Positions 49,001 through 56,882 of a DNA stretch of 64,000 bases are shown one piece after another. This DNA is from Flavobacterium difficile (GTDB taxonomy: Bacteria; Bacteroidota; Bacteroidia; Flavobacteriales; Flavobacteriaceae), in assembly GCF_011392115.1 (NCBI RefSeq), contig NZ_JAAJBT010000003.1, positions 243,763-307,762 on the forward strand, read 5' to 3'. The notes under the pieces are model-generated. The model was not told where the DNA came from. It was given only the letters and a program-made list of their open reading frames with translations, and did no database searches. Each line of letters starts with the position of its first letter. Positions within the stretch are counted from its first letter, which is position 1. The position numbers and the translations under genes are program-made.

Positions 49001-49263
49001 TTTACAAACAAAATGGTGTAGGGAAATTAATTGGAGTTGGAGTTCCAGGTACAGGAACAGCTGTTTGGTGGGAAACTCAAATTGATCCAACTTTAGTTTT
49101 TGGAATTCCTATGGTAGCTACTATTGGTAAAGAAAAAAGAGCTACTGAAAATCTTCAAGTAGAACCAGATGTTCCTGTAGGATTGTCTTATGAAGATTTC
49201 TTGAAAGGAAAAGATACCCAAATCGAAAAAGCAGTGGAAGAAATGTTAAAAACAATTCAATAA
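46024..49263 (+). CDS. secreted tricorn-like S41 peptidase
   Basis: 1079 aa. Signal peptide (about 1-22, ending SFAQ). Residues about 30-550 hold TolB/PD40-type beta-propeller repeats (HPSISPDGKTIAFGYKGDIY, PVWSNDGKSIAFASD). A Lys/Glu-rich linker runs at about 560-597. The tricorn C1 region follows (NHMWRQTAKKFYDPKLHGVD, NASHTGG), then a PDZ (about 785-865) and the S41 core (FNGGGWLHDD, MSEGNYSDAFIFPY with the likely catalytic Ser). Probably a periplasmic peptidase of oligopeptides. Own promoter and a bidirectional terminator. Confidence 0.93.
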   Translation: MNFKKLLFCLQFFLLTSISFAQDAIWLRHPSISPDGKTIAFGYKGDIYLVNAQDGTAVPLTIHEAHDMMPVWSNDGKSIAFASDRHGNFDVFVMPVNGGNPTRLTYNSAADYPYDFSPNDKNVLFGSSRQTSEANIRFYSPRLFQNLYTVNVTGGKAILVTEGGIEYAKYNKTGSQIVFQDRKGYEDPLRKHHTSSVTRDIWSYDVNAQKFTKISTYIGEDREPVYSNDDTSIYYLSEADGSNQNIFKFNAQSKTSTALTTFKNNPVRHLSIADNNTLCFSNDGQIYTLTEGSTPKKVTVIIQNDGKSNVEKNLPLSGNISEFVPSPDGKEIAFISRGEVFVVNAEGGSTKRITNTPEQERYVQWSPTGKKLIYASERGDSWDIHTATIERKEEPYFYASTLIKEEKIIASDKEEFLPKFSPDGKEIAYIEERNIVKVYNIATKTSRTILPEGRNYSYSDGDFGFNWSADSKWLFVDDNMGNFSNTHTAMIKADGSETKYPIMSGFGEDSAKQQIGGKALTWLSSKEGRKSLANQGSREVDVYAVFFDKLDYDIFKLSKEDFALLKEKEDAAKKEKEGDKKEDKAKTDKKEEAKPWNPNVTDLETRKVKVTINSSSIADYVFNEEGSKLFYLAAFEKGFDLWVTETRTKETKILAKLGASASQLFLSKDGKNLYVNNGGKLTKIEVEGGKTSSVEVSSDMVLNTQAERNYIFNHMWRQTAKKFYDPKLHGVDWKMYKETYAKFLPHINNNYDFQDLLSEILGELNASHTGGRYTPQMTNPDNTAALGLLYDQKSSEKGIKVAEVIQGGPFDKPTSKVKPGAIITKIDNEVLTNEVDWAKFLNRKTGKLVLVSGVDANGATFEESVKPISFGEESGLMYTRWIKKMNALVDKLSNGKVGYVHVQGMNDGSFREVYDQVMGKNFEKKALIVDTRFNGGGWLHDDLYTLLSGKRYLDFAPQGNVLKDAEPIGKWTKPSCVVMSEGNYSDAFIFPYIYKQNGVGKLIGVGVPGTGTAVWWETQIDPTLVFGIPMVATIGKEKRATENLQVEPDVPVGLSYEDFLKGKDTQIEKAVEEMLKTIQ

Positions 49264-49264
49264 T

Positions 49265-49299
49265 AAAAAAAGCTCTCAATTAGTTTGAGAGCTTTTTTT
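49265..49299. terminator. bidirectional terminator after the S41 protease gene
   Basis: AGCTCTCAA (49271-49279) pairs with TTGAGAGCT (49285-49293), with an A-tract before and a T-tract after. It serves the S41 gene on the plus strand and the cupin gene on the minus strand. Confidence 0.93.
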
Positions 49300-49306
49300 A
49301 TACCTA

Positions 49307-49672
49307 TTAATTTTCTTCTCTATGTACTTTGGTAAAATCAAAGGCTGGTTTGCAAATGGCAATATATTCACAAATTTCATCAAAAGGATTTGAATATTGT
49401 ACACGAGTATTGGCTTCAATTTTTATAGATTCTCCTGCTTTTAAAATTATAGTTTCGTTTTCTATAATAAATTGTTTTTTCCCTTTTATAATATAGGTGT
49501 ATTCCTCAAATTCTGGAGTTTGGAAAGGTTCACTCCATCCTGGCGGAGCAATCATGTGTGCAATGGAAATTGCCTCATTTTGAGTGGCTACTTTTCCGTG
49601 ATGTTCTTCAATTAATTTACCATCAGTTGTTGGTACTACAAAAGGTGTTTTTTGAATAAAATATTTTTTCAT
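49307..49672 (-). CDS. cupin-domain protein
   Basis: 121 aa single-domain cupin. PPGWSEPFQTPEFEEYTYII and LKAGESIKIEANTRVQYSNP match the two cupin motifs, although metal-binding His residues are largely replaced (for example PEFEEY). It may therefore be a binding or sensing protein rather than an enzyme. Last of a three-gene minus-strand unit with the DUF486 and HerA-like genes. Substrate unknown. Confidence 0.8.
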   Translation of the reverse strand: MKKYFIQKTPFVVPTTDGKLIEEHHGKVATQNEAISIAHMIAPPGWSEPFQTPEFEEYTYIIKGKKQFIIENETIILKAGESIKIEANTRVQYSNPFDEICEYIAICKPAFDFTKVHREEN

Positions 49673-49676
49673 AATA

Positions 49677-50045
49677 TTATTTTTTAAAGATAAAGTATAC
49701 AGCTAAGACTAAAAAAAGAAATCCAACAGCGTGATTCCATTTGAAAGTTTCGTTTTTAAAGAAAAGAAGTGAGAAAATTACAAAAGTAATTAGTGTGATA
49801 ACTTCTTGTATGACTTTTAATTGTAATAATGAAAAGGGTCCGCCATTTCCAGAAAACCCAAGCTTATTGGCAGGAACTTGAAAACAATATTCAAATAAAG
49901 CTAAGCCCCAACTTATTAAAATAATTGAAACTAATCCAGCGTTTTCAAACCATTTTAGTTCTTTAAACTTTAAATGTCCATACCAAGCTAATGTCATAAA
50001 TACATTAGAAAGTACTAATAAACCAACAGTAACAACTGATTTCAT
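49677..50045 (-). CDS. DMT-like small membrane protein (DUF486)
   Basis: 122 aa, four predicted transmembrane helices, with the DUF486 pattern TLAWYGHLKF and ALFEYCFQVPANKLG. It resembles half-size members of the drug/metabolite transporter superfamily. It overlaps the HerA-like gene by 1 nt and precedes the cupin gene by 4 nt. Substrate unknown. Confidence 0.85.
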   Translation of the reverse strand: MKSVVTVGLLVLSNVFMTLAWYGHLKFKELKWFENAGLVSIILISWGLALFEYCFQVPANKLGFSGNGGPFSLLQLKVIQEVITLITFVIFSLLFFKNETFKWNHAVGFLFLVLAVYFIFKK

Positions 50046-51553
50046 TATTTGCCTTTTAAAACCCTCATCAACACACTAAATGCTCCGCGAATAAAACTAG
50101 CGCTTGTTACGACTTTAACAACAGATTTTCCAATGACAGAAGCTGTACTTGGTTCTTTACGCTCTTGTTTTTCTTCTTCTGCTTCGGCAACTTCAGCAGA
50201 AATTTCTTCAATTTTTTGGGTCAAAATTTCGTAAGCACTTTCTCTGTCAATTTCTTCAGCATATTTTTTGACTAATTTCGATTTTGAATTAATAGCAAGA
50301 ATTTCTTCATCTGTTAAAATATCCATTCTGCTCTCTGGAGCTCGCATCATAGTTGCTGCTAATGGTGTTGGTATTCCTTTTTCATTTAAAGCTGTAACCA
50401 AAGCCTCTCCAATTCCTAGAGAAGTTAATAATTCTTCTGTATTGTAAAATTCTGAAGTGGGATAATTAGCAGCTGTTTGTTTAATCGCTTGCCTATCATT
50501 TGCTGTAAAAGCACGTAAAGCATGCTGAATTTTTAAACCCAATTGTGCTAAAACACCTTTAGGAATATCCATAGGATTTTGAGTAATAAAATACACACCC
50601 ACACCTTTTGAACGAATCAGTTTAATTATAGTTTCAATTTGGTCTAATAAAGTTTCACTAGCTTCGTTGAATATAAGATGCGCTTCATCAATAAAAATAA
50701 CCAATTCAGGTTGTTCAACATCACCTTTTTCAGGCATTAAATTATAAATCTCAGCCAACAAATTCAGCATAAAAGTAGAGAATAACTTTGGTTTATCCTG
50801 AATGTCATTTAAACGTACAATATTAATGTATCCATTTCCGTTTTCGTCAATTCGCATTAAATCTTCAATTTCAAAAGATTTTTCTCCAAAAAATATATCG
50901 GCGCCTTGTTGCTCTAATTCTATAATTTTTCTAAGAATTGTTCCAGTAGTAGAAGTTGAAATTTTACCATAAGATTCTGAGATTTCTTCTTTTCCTTCTT
51001 CTGTAATATAATTCATTACTTTTTTGATGTCTTTTAAATCTAATAAAGGCATCTTGTTATCATCACAATATTTAAAAATCACAGAAATTACACCTGCTTG
51101 CGTGTCATTCAAATCTAAAATTCTTGAAAATAAAACAGGTCCAAATTCAGAAACGGTGGCACGTAGTCGAACCCCATTTTGTTTTGAAAGTGTTAATAAT
51201 TCTGTAGCAAATCCTTTTGGTTCAAAAGGAATATTCATTTTAGTGTGTCGTTCTGTAATGAAGCTTTTTTCTTCGCCAGGTTGCGCTATGCCGGAAAAAT
51301 CACCTTTAATATCCATCATTAAAACTGGAATTCCTTTAGCAGCTAATTGTTCAGATAAAACTTGTATGGTTTTTGTTTTTCCTGTTCCAGTTGCACCAGC
51401 AATTAATCCATGCCTATTTAATGTTTTTAAAGGAATGTTTACAGGTGTGGCTGCAATAGTTTCGCCGTCAAGCATCGCGACTCCTAGAGTTATACTTTCC
51501 CCTTTTGAGCTGTATCCAGCTTTTAATGTGGAAATAAAATTTTCTTTTGACAT
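50045..51553 (-). CDS. HerA/FtsK-like ATPase (DUF853 family)
   Basis: 502 aa. Walker A is IAGATGTGKTKT, Walker B is PELVIFIDEAHLIF, and the FITQNPMDIPKGVLAQLG motif is typical of DUF853 (YjgR-like) proteins. A C-terminal coiled, Glu-rich section lies at about residues 430-475. The HerA-like fold suggests a DNA-pumping or DNA-binding ATPase, but the cellular role of this family is not established. First gene of the unit; a CATCTTTG sequence (minus strand, 51575-51582) is an imperfect -7 box. Confidence 0.88.
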   Translation of the reverse strand: MSKENFISTLKAGYSSKGESITLGVAMLDGETIAATPVNIPLKTLNRHGLIAGATGTGKTKTIQVLSEQLAAKGIPVLMMDIKGDFSGIAQPGEEKSFITERHTKMNIPFEPKGFATELLTLSKQNGVRLRATVSEFGPVLFSRILDLNDTQAGVISVIFKYCDDNKMPLLDLKDIKKVMNYITEEGKEEISESYGKISTSTTGTILRKIIELEQQGADIFFGEKSFEIEDLMRIDENGNGYINIVRLNDIQDKPKLFSTFMLNLLAEIYNLMPEKGDVEQPELVIFIDEAHLIFNEASETLLDQIETIIKLIRSKGVGVYFITQNPMDIPKGVLAQLGLKIQHALRAFTANDRQAIKQTAANYPTSEFYNTEELLTSLGIGEALVTALNEKGIPTPLAATMMRAPESRMDILTDEEILAINSKSKLVKKYAEEIDRESAYEILTQKIEEISAEVAEAEEEKQERKEPSTASVIGKSVVKVVTSASFIRGAFSVLMRVLKGK

Positions 51554-51820
51554 GTTGATAGGTTTTTGTTACTACAAAGATGATTTTTTTTTTAAAAACT
51601 ATGAAATTTAATACTAGAAAATCTTAATTTAACATTCTTTACATTTTCTTAACATTTCATTTTATTAATATTATCTTTATTTTTTGAATAATTAATAAAT
51701 AAAATCAAAAAAATATAAATATAATTTTAGCTATATCTTTTTTTGGTACGATTGTTGCATATTTTCACTATATAAATGCAATTTTTATTAAATTAGTTTT
51801 TTTTTAAAACCTAATTCACA

Positions 51821-51828
51821 TAAATTTG
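51821..51828 (+). promoter_or_regulatory. promoter -7 element for the exbB-tonB operon
   Basis: TAAATTTG followed by CG, 60 nt before the exbB ATG. The surrounding gap (51554-51888, 335 bp) is very AT-rich and I see no gene or strong repeat in it. Confidence 0.6.
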
Positions 51829-51888
51829 CGACTATCAAAATAAATTAAAATCAAATAATTAATCAATTCAAACTTAAAATTTTAAAAA

Positions 51889-52713
51889 ATGGATCAGGAT
51901 TTAAACGTTTCTGTAGAGAACAAAGGAAACAAGGCTAGTACACTTTTTGCCGCTTTGACTATCGTAATTTGTATAGCAATTGGTGCTTTATTATGGAAAT
52001 TTGTAATGGGAGCATCAGCTAACTTCGTAAATGGTAATCCAGAGGGACAACCATTACCAGGTAATTATTTAGGAATGGTTTACAAAGGTGGTTATATTGT
52101 TCCTGTATTAATGGGATTATTATTAATGACAATCGTATTCTCTGTAGAAAGATTTATCGTATTGAAAAAAGCAGCTGGTAGAGGTAACTTAGACAACTTC
52201 GTTAAAGATGTTTTAGCTCAAATTAAAAGTGGAGATGTTAAAGGTGCCATTTCAGCTTGTGATACACAAGAAGGATCTGTTGCAAATGTTATTAAGGCTG
52301 GTTTGTTAAAATCAGAGCAAGTTAAAAAAGACGGTTTAGATGTAGACACTGCAACTGAAAATATTACTAAAGAAGTAGAACAAGCCACTTCATTAGAAAT
52401 GCCAATGTTAGAAAAACACATGACTATTATCTCTACTTTAGTATCTATTGGTACGTTATTAGGATTATTAGGAACTGTATCAGGTATGATTAAAGCGTTC
52501 GCAGGATTAGCAGAAGGTACTCCAGACCAAGCTGAATTAGCAAATGGTATTTCTGAAGCACTTATTAATACTGCTACAGGTATTGGAACTTCTACTATTG
52601 CTGTAATTTCTTACAACTATTTTACTTCTAAAATTGATACTTTAACTTATTTTATTGACGAAGCTGGTTTCGCAATTTCTCAAGCTTACAAAAGAGCTAA
52701 AGGCGGAAACTAA
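51889..52713 (+). CDS. exbB: ExbB/TolQ-family proton channel subunit
   Basis: 274 aa, three or more transmembrane helices (about 18-40, 62-85, 180-203, 222-245). The conserved signature STLVSIGTLLGLLGTVSGMIKAF and the following TATGIGTSTIAVISYNYF are present. It uses the proton gradient to energise TonB. First of an eight-gene operon. Confidence 0.96.
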   Translation: MDQDLNVSVENKGNKASTLFAALTIVICIAIGALLWKFVMGASANFVNGNPEGQPLPGNYLGMVYKGGYIVPVLMGLLLMTIVFSVERFIVLKKAAGRGNLDNFVKDVLAQIKSGDVKGAISACDTQEGSVANVIKAGLLKSEQVKKDGLDVDTATENITKEVEQATSLEMPMLEKHMTIISTLVSIGTLLGLLGTVSGMIKAFAGLAEGTPDQAELANGISEALINTATGIGTSTIAVISYNYFTSKIDTLTYFIDEAGFAISQAYKRAKGGN

Positions 52714-52755
52714 GATTTCCAAATAAAATAAATTATAAAGTTAAAATAAAGTAAA

Positions 52756-53397
52756 ATGGCAAATGTAAAAACATCTAAAAAAAGCACAAGAATTGACATG
52801 ACGGCCATGTGTGACGTTGCGTTTTTGTTATTGTCCTTTTTTATCATGACAGCAACATCAAAAGTACCTGAGCCAAAGCCAGTAGATACGCCTGCGTCAA
52901 CCATAGAAGCTAAATTGCCAGAAAGAAACTTATTAACTATTACAGTTGGTGATAGTGCAGTTTATCTTGGAATCTCTGAGAGAGAAATAAGAAAATCTGC
53001 TCTGGAAGCGATGTCATTAAAATATGATATAGCTTTTACACCTCAAGAAATTGAAGAGTTTTCTTTATTAGATTCTTTCGGTGTTCCTTTAGAGGAATTA
53101 AAATCTCTTTTGGCGCTTAAAAATTCAGAAAGAAACAAACCAGGAACACAAGTGGGTATTCCCTACAAAGGCGATATTTCTGAAAATGAATTGTCATATT
53201 GGGTATATTATGCAAACGCTGCTGTGATAATGGAGCAACAAGCTAAAGGAGTTGAGAAGATCAAAGAAATTGAAATTGCTATTAAAGGTGGTTCTAAAGA
53301 AAAATATCCTGTTGTGAAAAATATTTTTGATATTCTTCAGAAACAAAACATGAACGATTTTTATTTAGTAACTTCTCTTAGAGATGAAGATTTTTAA
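52756..53397 (+). CDS. exbD: ExbD/TolR-family protein (first copy)
   Basis: 213 aa. The single N-terminal helix carries the proton-path Asp in DMTAMCDVAFLLLSFFIMT. The periplasmic domain is larger than in enterobacterial ExbD (about 140 aa), with an insert of about 60 residues in the middle. It pairs with ExbB. Confidence 0.93.
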   Translation: MANVKTSKKSTRIDMTAMCDVAFLLLSFFIMTATSKVPEPKPVDTPASTIEAKLPERNLLTITVGDSAVYLGISEREIRKSALEAMSLKYDIAFTPQEIEEFSLLDSFGVPLEELKSLLALKNSERNKPGTQVGIPYKGDISENELSYWVYYANAAVIMEQQAKGVEKIKEIEIAIKGGSKEKYPVVKNIFDILQKQNMNDFYLVTSLRDEDF

Positions 53398-53416
53398 TTA
53401 AAATAAAAAATATAAC

Positions 53417-53989
53417 ATGGCAGAATTAAATACCGGTGGCGGTGGCGGCAAGAAAGGCGGCAAAGTAAGAAGTAAAAAATCGAATCCAGGAGTTGATTTA
53501 ACAGCGATGGTAGATTTAGCTTTCTTGCTTATCACTTTCTTTATTCTAACAACCACTTTGTCTAAGCCACAATCTATGGATTTAGCTTTACCGGATAATA
53601 CCGTAGTTCCTCCAGGAGAATCACCTGAAACACCAGCATTCAGAACATTGACTGTAGTTTTAGGAAAAAATGATAAGTTAGTATATTATATTGGACTTAC
53701 TGATAATCCTTACATGGAAGACGGAATCAATGGTAAACCTAAGTTAGAGAACTATGGTGGTAAAGGAATAAGAAAAGCACTAATAGCGCATAACAAGTTT
53801 GTAATGGATCGAGTAGAAGATCCAAAAAAACAAGGTATGACTGTGTTAATTAAGGCTAGTAAATCGGCTAATTATAAAAATTTAGTGGATATATTAGATG
53901 AAATGGCAATTGTAAAGCCTTTCTCTTATTCAATTGTTGATGTAACTCCAGGCGATTTAAAAATGCTTGAAGACAATAAAATTAAATAA
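53417..53989 (+). CDS. exbD: ExbD/TolR-family protein (second copy)
   Basis: 190 aa. A Gly/Lys-rich cytosolic start is followed by the helix with VDLTAMVDLAFLLITFFIL, conserving the Asp. It is a diverged paralogue of the previous gene, 19 nt downstream of it. Two ExbD per ExbB-TonB locus is common in Flavobacteria, and a heteromeric stator is possible. Confidence 0.93.
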   Translation: MAELNTGGGGGKKGGKVRSKKSNPGVDLTAMVDLAFLLITFFILTTTLSKPQSMDLALPDNTVVPPGESPETPAFRTLTVVLGKNDKLVYYIGLTDNPYMEDGINGKPKLENYGGKGIRKALIAHNKFVMDRVEDPKKQGMTVLIKASKSANYKNLVDILDEMAIVKPFSYSIVDVTPGDLKMLEDNKIK

Positions 53990-54010
53990 CATAACTTTAA
54001 ATATAGTAAA

Positions 54011-54829
54011 ATGAGTGGAAATGAAAACCTTAGCGATGCTAGTTTAATTGACAATATATTCGAAGGACGTAATAAAAGTTATGGTGCATACGAATTAAGA
54101 ACAAACAGTTCTAAAAGGACAGCAGTTGCTTTAGTTTTATCTTCAATATTTTTCATAAGTCTAGTATTTGCATCTTATCTTGCAATGAAAAAGAAAGATA
54201 AAGTTGAAGAAAAAATTACTAAAGTTGCTTTAAAGAAAGTGAAAACTCCTATCAAAAAGGAAGTTAAGAAAATTCTTGAAGAGAAAAAAGTTGAGCCTAT
54301 CAAAAAGGTTAAGTCTGTAGTGGATATCGTTAAAAATGTACCACCTGTGGTCGTAAATAAAAAAACGGTTGAAAATGAGATTCCACCTATAGATCCAAAT
54401 GCAAAATCAGGCTCTGAAACTGTTAAAGGAGATGTTAATGCTACTCCTGAAAAAACAGGTGAATTAGCAGCCGAAGAACAAAAAGGAGATGATACAGATT
54501 ACAATCAAATCTTTACATCAGTTCAAGTTTCTGCAGCTCCTCCAGGTGGTATGAATGCTTTTAGAAAGCAAATTGCGAATTCTTTCCGTTTACCAGAAGT
54601 GGATGAGTCAACAACTGGGACAATTATTGCCAAATTTGTTGTTTGGGATGACGGTTCAATTAGAGATATCGTAATTGTTAAAGAAACGCCTCCAGGTTTA
54701 GGTTTAGGAAAAGAAGCTACAAGAATCTTATCTAAATCACCGAAATGGACTCCTGGTGTATACAATGGAAGAAGTGTAAAACAATATTATACTTTACCAA
54801 TTTCAATTCAAATAACAGGTTCAGAATAA
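54011..54829 (+). CDS. tonB: TonB energy-transducing protein
   Basis: 272 aa. The cytosolic start contains GRNKSYGAYELR (a Bacteroidota TonB hallmark), then one membrane helix (about 40-62), a Lys/Pro/Val-rich linker, and the TonB C-terminal domain (about 175-272, RLPEVDESTTGTIIAKFVVW, QYYTLPISIQI). It carries energy to SusC-type receptors such as the one in this window. Its stop abuts the next gene's ATG with no gap. Confidence 0.95.
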   Translation: MSGNENLSDASLIDNIFEGRNKSYGAYELRTNSSKRTAVALVLSSIFFISLVFASYLAMKKKDKVEEKITKVALKKVKTPIKKEVKKILEEKKVEPIKKVKSVVDIVKNVPPVVVNKKTVENEIPPIDPNAKSGSETVKGDVNATPEKTGELAAEEQKGDDTDYNQIFTSVQVSAAPPGGMNAFRKQIANSFRLPEVDESTTGTIIAKFVVWDDGSIRDIVIVKETPPGLGLGKEATRILSKSPKWTPGVYNGRSVKQYYTLPISIQITGSE

Positions 54830-55054
54830 ATGAATTGGTTAAATAATTTAAAACAGAAATCGCCCAAACAGCGATTTCTGTTTATTTTAGGACTTTTAAT
54901 ATTTTGCTTTTATTTAGTTTTAGCCTATCTGGTTAGCTTTTGGGATGACTTTCCTCTTGAGGTTTCTATCACAAGAAGAAGAATTTTTAGTGGTTTATTA
55001 GTTCTATATGCAACTTTCAGATTTTATAGATTAATTCAAAAAGAAGAAGACTAA
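54830..55054 (+). CDS. small two-helix membrane protein
   Basis: 74 aa, with transmembrane segments at about residues 17-38 and 50-66 and basic or acidic ends. No recognised domain. It starts at the base after the tonB stop and ends 1 nt before the next gene, so it must be made with the TonB machinery. A small accessory of the ExbB/D complex is possible but unproven. Confidence 0.75.
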   Translation: MNWLNNLKQKSPKQRFLFILGLLIFCFYLVLAYLVSFWDDFPLEVSITRRRIFSGLLVLYATFRFYRLIQKEED

Positions 55055-55055
55055 A

Positions 55056-55973
55056 ATGAAATATGTTTCTGTAGTTTTTCTTTTTTTTATTGTAGCAATT
55101 GGTTTTGCACAAAATAAAGTCGACGTAAAAAATAAACCTAAAAAGAAAGTTGTTGTGACTCCGGTTCTTGTAAACCCAGATACAGTATCTTCTAATTTTA
55201 AGGTTGATGCTGTAGTTTCTCCAAAAATTGAAATTACAGACTATAGTCAAATATTTGAAGTTGTTGAAATACCTGCTCATCCTAAGGAAGGAATGAATGT
55301 TTTTCGAGAAACAATAACAAATTTATTTCGTTTACCAGAAGTAGATAATGCAGTTTTAGCGTCTGTAATTGCTAAATTTGTAGTTTGGGATGATGGTTCG
55401 ATTAGAGATATTCAAATTATCAAAGAACAGCCTTATGGCCTAGGTTTAGGAAAAGAAGCAGTACGTGTTCTAAAAACTTCCGAAAATTGGATTCCTGGAC
55501 AAGTTCAAGGAAAAAATGTTAAACAATATTATACTTTTCCTATTTCATTACAACTAAAAGAAAAAAATGAAATTGTAAATCCCATTGAAGTAGCTTCAAA
55601 TAATGAAATAAGAAATGATGCTGAAAAGAATGTTGTTAGCAAAGAAAAAAAAGCAGCTCCTTCTGAAGGGTTTTCTAAATTTTATAGTCTTGTTGCTTCA
55701 AACATTCAAGTTCCTGATGTTGAAGTAGCAGGAACCTATAAAACTAGAGTGAAATTTATAGTAAATCAAGATGGTAGTTTGTCAGATTTTCAAGTTCTTG
55801 AAGAAACTCCTACTAATGTTGGTTTAGGTCAAAATGTAATTTTATATTTGCAACGGATAAAGAAATGGGAGCCAAGTGAACAAAACGGTATTAAAGTTAA
55901 AACGTATTATATTTTACCTGTAACTCTATACATTGAGGCTGAAAAAGAAAGTAACGAAAAGAAGGAAAACTAA
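55056..55973 (+). CDS. secreted protein with two TonB C-terminal-type domains
   Basis: 305 aa. A cleavable-looking signal peptide (about 1-19, ending GFAQ) replaces the usual membrane anchor. Domain 1 (about 65-170) closely resembles the C-terminal domain of the TonB just upstream (both have IAKFVVWDDGSIRDI). Domain 2 (about 205-297, KFIVNQDGSLSDFQVLEETP) is a second, more diverged copy. With no anchor it cannot transduce energy alone. It might modulate receptor or TonB occupancy in the periplasm. Confidence 0.85.
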   Translation: MKYVSVVFLFFIVAIGFAQNKVDVKNKPKKKVVVTPVLVNPDTVSSNFKVDAVVSPKIEITDYSQIFEVVEIPAHPKEGMNVFRETITNLFRLPEVDNAVLASVIAKFVVWDDGSIRDIQIIKEQPYGLGLGKEAVRVLKTSENWIPGQVQGKNVKQYYTFPISLQLKEKNEIVNPIEVASNNEIRNDAEKNVVSKEKKAAPSEGFSKFYSLVASNIQVPDVEVAGTYKTRVKFIVNQDGSLSDFQVLEETPTNVGLGQNVILYLQRIKKWEPSEQNGIKVKTYYILPVTLYIEAEKESNEKKEN

Positions 55974-55974
55974 T

Positions 55975-56871
55975 ATGAAAAAAATAGTTGTAATTTGTGT
56001 TATCATACTATTCGCATTTTTTGCTTGCAAGAAATCTGAAAACACTACAGAAAGTGAAACATATACAGTTGGAAAAGCCGACATTTATGTAGATGAATCG
56101 TTGCTACCTATAGTTGAGGAACAAGAAATGATTTTTGAAAACAGATACCCAAAATCCTCTATTACACTAATTCCAAAATCTGATGCAGACATTGTTAATC
56201 TATTATTACAAAGAAAAATTGATCTAGCTGTATTAACACATCCACTAACAACAACACAAGAAAATAGTTTAAAGGACAAAAATGTTATTGGAAAAAATAC
56301 TCCTTTTTGTTCTGATGCCATTGCGTTAATTGCAAAAGTAGGTACTTCAACAGATGCAATAACTACAACCGAAGTGTATGAAGTTTTAAAAGGTAAACCA
56401 ACTAAGTATCAATTTGTATTTGATAATGAAAACTCTAGTACTTTAAATTATCTAATGGAAAAAGCAGGTGTCACTTCATTGCCAAAAAGTGTAACCGCTT
56501 TAAATAATAATTTAGATGTTATTAAATTTGTATCTGAAAACACCAATTCTATTGGTTTTGTTGGCGTAAATTGGATGCTAAATCCTTCTATCGAAATGGA
56601 AAAAACCTTAAATAAGGTTAAAGTTATAGCTGTTGGAGAAACTCTTCAAAAAGCCGTGAAGCCTTCACAGACTAATATTGAGACTAAGGATTACCCTTTT
56701 ACCAGAAAAATTTATTTGTTAAATTTTCAAGGAAGAGTTGGTTTAGGCATGGGATTTGCTTCCTTTGTAAAAAGTGAAGTTGGACAAAGAATAATTTTAA
56801 AGTCGGGTTTGTCTCCAGTTAAAATTCCAACTCGAGAAATCAGAATTATTAAAAACAATAAAAAGAAATAA
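55975..56871 (+). CDS. PstS-like solute-binding lipoprotein
   Basis: 298 aa from the ATG at 55975; a longer frame upstream overlaps the previous gene and breaks the signal peptide. The lipobox Cys is residue 18 (AFFACKK). The fold pattern is that of PstS-type phosphate-binding proteins (IYVDESLLPIVEEQEMIF, IPKSDADIVNLLLQRKIDLA, GFVGVNW). There is no PstABC here; it sits in the tonB operon, so its role may differ from phosphate uptake. Confidence 0.85.
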   Translation: MKKIVVICVIILFAFFACKKSENTTESETYTVGKADIYVDESLLPIVEEQEMIFENRYPKSSITLIPKSDADIVNLLLQRKIDLAVLTHPLTTTQENSLKDKNVIGKNTPFCSDAIALIAKVGTSTDAITTTEVYEVLKGKPTKYQFVFDNENSSTLNYLMEKAGVTSLPKSVTALNNNLDVIKFVSENTNSIGFVGVNWMLNPSIEMEKTLNKVKVIAVGETLQKAVKPSQTNIETKDYPFTRKIYLLNFQGRVGLGMGFASFVKSEVGQRIILKSGLSPVKIPTREIRIIKNNKKK

Positions 56872-56882
56872 AAGAAGAAGAA

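Noticed and set aside
51024..51611. Plus-strand open frame of 195 codons opposite the HerA-like gene
   Set aside because: Antisense shadow; the minus-strand frame has Walker motifs and full-length similarity to a family.
55933..55974. Longer start for the PstS-like lipoprotein
   Set aside because: The extra residues are basic, overlap the upstream gene and would bury the lipoprotein signal.
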